Shown one piece after another: positions 58,658 through 64,000 of a DNA stretch of 64,000 nucleotides. The DNA comes from an uncultured Flavobacteriales bacterium (GTDB lineage Bacteria; Bacteroidota; Bacteroidia; Flavobacteriales_G; Salibacteraceae), in NCBI GenBank assembly GCA_943788775.1, contig CALSRO010000003.1:310001-374000 (forward strand), read 5' to 3'. The notes below the pieces were generated by a model. That model searched no databases. It worked only from the letters and a program-made list of their open reading frames with translations, and was not told the origin of the DNA. The number at the start of each line of letters is the position of its first letter. Position 1 is the first letter of the stretch. Position numbers and translations under genes: made by a program.

Positions 58658-58726
58658 TAATTCAAACTTCCTATTCAAACATCTATTGACCGAAATCACT
58701 AAAACTTCGTCTTCTTTCATTTCACA

Positions 58727-59649
58727 ATGAAATATCTCACTCGTTCTGTTTTTAGGAATATCATTCTGTCTTCTATTTACTCAAGCAAGACCAACTGAAG
58801 ATTCGCTATCTAATTATCCTGACAGCCTTATTAAGAAACGGCTAGCTGCAGTTATAATTGGCGAGTCCTCATTCTACATAAGTGGAATGTCATATCTGCA
58901 GTACATCTGGTATAAAGATCATGACCGTGTACCATTTCATTTTTATGATGATTCGAAGGGGTATTTACAGATTGACAAATGCGGACACGCATTCGGAGCC
59001 TACTTGGAAAGTTATCTTGGCTATGAATGGTTAAGAAAGTCAGGAGTTTCAAGGAAAAAAGCCTTGTTGTTCGGTGCACCATTAGGGGCAGTGTTGCAAT
59101 TTCCAATTGAGGTTTTCGATGGCATTTATGAAGGATGGGGATTCTCAATTTCTGATGTAGCCGCAAATACTGCTGGCGCCTCATTAGTCGCAGTTAACGA
59201 ACTTTTGTTTCGGGAACAATTGATAAAATACAAATTCAGCTATCAGCGATCTGTTTACGCACAAATGGGAAACGGTTATTTAGGTGATAATTGGCTAGAA
59301 AGCCTATTCTATGACTACAATGGACATACGTAATTGGCTCAGCTTACCGATCAAGTCCATCATACCTATTCAAAAGCTACCCAATTGGTTGTGTCTGAGT
59401 GCAGGATACAGCGCAAATGGCATGTATGGTGAGTTTACTAACCAATCTGTTTATGGAGGCTATCCCCTTCCAAACGTAAAACGAACTCGTCAACTTCTAC
59501 TGTCCTTAGACTTAGATCTCACCCAAATCGAGACAAAATCGAAGCTTGTAAACACCCTTTTTGATCAACTCTTTTGGATCAAATTTCCCATGCCTGCCTT
59601 GGAATGGAACGATTTATCTGGATTTCACACACATGGCCTTTATTGGTAG
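58727..59649 (+). CDS. DUF2279 (YfiM-like) protein (two frameshifts)
   Basis: ATG 58727 with an N-terminal signal (LTRSVLGISFCLLFTQA when one T at 58749-58753 is ignored). The core DUF2279 motif is DKCGHAFGAYLESYLGYEWL, then LLFGAPLGAVLQFPIEVFDG and GWGFSISDVAANTAGASL. A second break at about 59322-59323 (one extra base in GG) joins the C-terminal part, giving 306 residues. A predicted envelope protein of unknown role. Its C-terminal tail (WNDLSGFHTHGLYW) is intact. Confidence 0.8.
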
Positions 59650-59658
59650 CAGGTTCAA

Positions 59659-59682
59659 TAAAAAAGGGGCTTCCGCCCCCTT
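59659..59682 (-). terminator. Rho-independent terminator of htpG
   Basis: A GGGGC-TTCC-GCCCC hairpin (59665-59679) flanked by A/T. On the minus strand it is followed by six T. The C run holds five C against four G, leaving one unpaired base in an otherwise perfect stem. Confidence 0.75.
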
Positions 59683-59707
59683 CCCTATTCTAGTACATTA
59701 CCGTTTC

Positions 59708-61605
59708 TCAAATTGACGCTGTATTCCGTTCTATAAACTGAGTAAGTTTCTCCCCTTTAAGCAATCCCTTGCTTAAAAGCGCCAAATCGGCCGCCTGCTT
59801 TGCCATGGCATTTTTCTTCTCTGTATCAGTTTCAAGCAGCAATTTCGAAATCAATGGGTGATTGCTATTCACAATTAAATTGTAGCTCTCTGGCATGTTG
59901 CTCATGCCGAACATACCCCCTCCAATTTCTGCCTGCTCCTTCATTCGTCTCATAAATTCGCTTTGGGTTATTGACATGGGCGAATCAGATTCATCCAGCG
60001 CCTCGTACTGAATGACAAACTTCTCTTTGTCCACTACTCCTTCAATAACAGGAGTCAAATCCTTCTTTTGATCTTCTGTCAAGTTACTCTCAACCGCATC
60101 CGCTTTCGGGATCAACTTTTCCAATGAATCAGCATCCACGCGTTTGAAATTGGTCTTATCCAATTTGGCCTCAAAGTGCTGTAATAAGTGAGCCGTAAGC
60201 GGAGTATTCATCTCTAGAATATCGTAACCGCGTTTTTCAGCCTTAGCTATAATACCATGGTCAGCTTCAGGATTATTTGTATAAAGTATAATGGTATTAC
60301 CATCCTTATCTGTTTGTTTTTCCTTGATTATTTCATTGTATTCCTCAAAAGTTTTGAATTCATTTTTAGTATTCTTCAATAGATAAACAGGCTGAATACG
60401 ATCATAGAATTTCTCATCTGTCAGCAAACCATAATCCATGAACACCTGCATATCTGGCCACTTCTTTTCAAAGTCATCTCGATCGTTTTTAAACATCTCG
60501 GCCAATTTGTCGGCCACCTTCTTAGTAATGTGACTACTGATCTTTTTCACATTGCTATCGCTCTGCAGGTAGCTTCTGCTCACATTTAATGGAATATCTG
60601 GAGAATCAATGACTCATGGAGCAATGTCAAAAATTCAGGAACAACATTTTCTACTGAATCGGTAATAAAGACCTGGTTACTGTATAACTGAATCTTGTTT
60701 TTCTGCAGCTCTACCTTATGTTTCGCAAGTTTTGGGAAGTACAATACGCCCGTAAGGTTAAACGGATAATCAACATTGATATGAATATTGAACAATGGTT
60801 CTTCAAAGGTCATTGGGTACAATTCCCTGTAAAAACCTTTGTAATCCTCGGCTGATAGATCGCTTGGTGATTTCTTCCAAATCGGATTTGGATTATTAAT
60901 AATGTTATCCACTTCAACAGACTCCTTCTTCACCTTGCCATCGTCATCTTTTTCTCCATTGGCATTGTCGCGCATCTCTGTCTTGGTACCAAACTTTATC
61001 TGAACAGGCAAGAATTTACAGTACTTCGATAGAATTCCTTCTATTCTATTTTCTTCCAAAAACTCTTTTGAATCATCATCAATGTGGAGTATGATCTCTG
61101 TGCCTCGAGTTGTCTTTTTGGATTTGGTCACGCTGAATTCTGGGCTACCGTCACATACCCACTTCACTGCATCTTCATCCTTCCAGCTTTTGGTGATGAC
61201 CTCGACCTTCTTCGAAACCATGAAAGCACTATAGAAACCAAGTCCAAAGTGACCTATAATACCACCATCTTCTACTTTGCCCTCATATTCCTTCAAGAAC
61301 TCAGATGCCCCTGAAAATGCAACTTGATTCAAGTACTTTTCAACTTCATCCTTGGTCATTCCAATTCCTTGATCGATGATGTGCAACGTGCCTTTCTTAG
61401 CATCTACTTTCACTTCGATGGTGGTATTTCCGACCTCTCCGGTGAACTCGCCCAATCGAGCCAATGTTTTAATCTTTGTTGTGGCATCTACCGCGTTCGA
61501 TACCAGTTCTCTCAAGAAAATCTCGTGATCAGAGTATAGAAACTTCTTGATGATCGGAAAAATATTCTCCGCCTGAACGTTAATCGTCCCTTCATAGCAT
61601 TCCAA
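59708..61605 (-). CDS. htpG: Molecular chaperone HtpG (Hsp90) (one frameshift)
   Basis: Two frames (60586-61605 and 59708-60583) encode one 632-residue Hsp90. The break near 60614-60615 lacks one base: restoring a G gives LLHGVIDSPDIPLNVSRSYL, the conserved family sequence. The GHKL ATP site includes LRELVSNAVDA, IIDQGIGMTKDEV and IGHFGLGFYSAFMVS. The C-terminal dimerisation domain has NHPLISKLL. No good ATG exists: TTG 61605 opens the frame, but the usual start is a short Met-Glu-Gly-Thr-Ile, so one G may also be missing at the ATG near 61592. A terminator follows. Confidence 0.95.
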
Positions 61606-61824
61606 ATTTTATTGTGATTGTATTTAGCTTAAAAAATTGTTTCATAGATGAAATAATATCATTCATCGGACAGAGGCTAGGTCAAAGTACATGCCATCAC
61701 CCTCAATCTGTCAATCTGTCAACTGTGCTTTTCCAAGAATCCGCAAAACCAGCATCAATGGCTGAACAGCATATCCAAGATAATGCCTTCACCAACATTA
61801 TATTTGAGACTCAAACTAAACAGC
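61606..61824. other. Intergenic region between divergent htpG and M4 protease genes
   Basis: A 219-nt gap that must hold two divergent promoters. No exact TANNTTTG box stands out. A short direct repeat of TCAATCTG occurs twice in a row around 61701-61720, giving three CTGTCA copies within about 25 nt. Too little to name an operator. Confidence 0.3.

Positions 61825-64000
<2,176 letters not shown>

Noticed and set aside
52540..59649. A run of pseudogenes marking a decaying genomic island
   Set aside because: Breaks are single-base, biased to +1, and repair to full conserved genes including housekeeping types; no mobile element or integrase is present.
61701..61720. Tandem TCAATCTG repeat as an operator or CRISPR-like element
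   Set aside because: Only two short units with no spacer structure; too little to support a call.

Overview
The window looks like chromosomal DNA of a Bacteroidota member, most likely order Flavobacteriales. The evidence is type IX secretion (T9SS) genes (porQ, a DUF5103 plug protein, PorP/SprF, a type B adhesin), a GldI-like FKBP lipoprotein, an nqrABCDEF-apbE operon, an S46 dipeptidyl-peptidase, TANNTTTG-type promoter boxes, weak Shine-Dalgarno signals and generally AT-rich sequence. I saw no rRNA, tRNA, CRISPR array, insertion sequence or phage module.

Layout. 0-1.5 kb: 3' part of a PD40/OmpA protein that probably ends an upstream adhesin operon. 1.5-7.5 kb: smpB, a barrel/lipoprotein pair, pcm, a Gfo/Idh dehydrogenase, a lipoprotein and a polyprenyl-phosphate sugar transferase. 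7.5-8.6 kb: a SiaC/SiaB-like switch pair. 8.7-15.1 kb: S46 peptidase, methyltransferase, ZIP transporter, mazG, a PagL-like deacylase and a GIN-domain lipoprotein. 15.1-22.6 kb: a small cysteine-containing membrane protein, then apbE-nqrFEDCBA on the minus strand (Na+-pumping NADH:quinone oxidoreductase and its flavin loader). 22.8-28.4 kb: T9SS plug protein, three FKBP lipoproteins (one GldI-like) with a DHH phosphoesterase, and lplA. 28.4-36.5 kb: a barrel protein, a propeller-sensor histidine kinase, an Ala/Lys/Glu-repeat envelope protein and small secreted proteins. 36.9-48.6 kb: DUF1883 protein, ispH, cmk-porQ, a single-domain response regulator, lon, GlmU-like protein, L31, a beta-helix lipoprotein, a CoA-binding protein, an XRE-S24 repressor and a winged-helix/membrane-protein pair. 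48.7-55.6 kb: a T9SS type B adhesin followed by PorP/SprF and a PD40/OmpA protein. 55.6-64 kb: THUMP methyltransferase, MoxR ATPase, DUF1223 and DUF2279 proteins, htpG and the 5' part of an M4 metalloprotease with PKD and CUB domains.

One caution governs reading of the right half. Genes up to about 32.0 kb and from 34 to 52 kb are intact. Those at 32.0-33.9 kb and 52.4-63.3 kb carry about two dozen single-base indels, nearly all +1 and mostly in short homopolymers. Each gene reads through cleanly once the extra base is ignored, so I treat these as one gene each and as probable sequence errors, not decay.

The unifying theme is cell-envelope biology: secretion, surface adhesion, gliding-type lipoproteins, exopolysaccharide priming and lipid A editing, alongside a sodium-based respiratory entry point. 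Several genes have a promoter -7 box ending only 4-5 nt before the start codon, suggesting leaderless transcripts.
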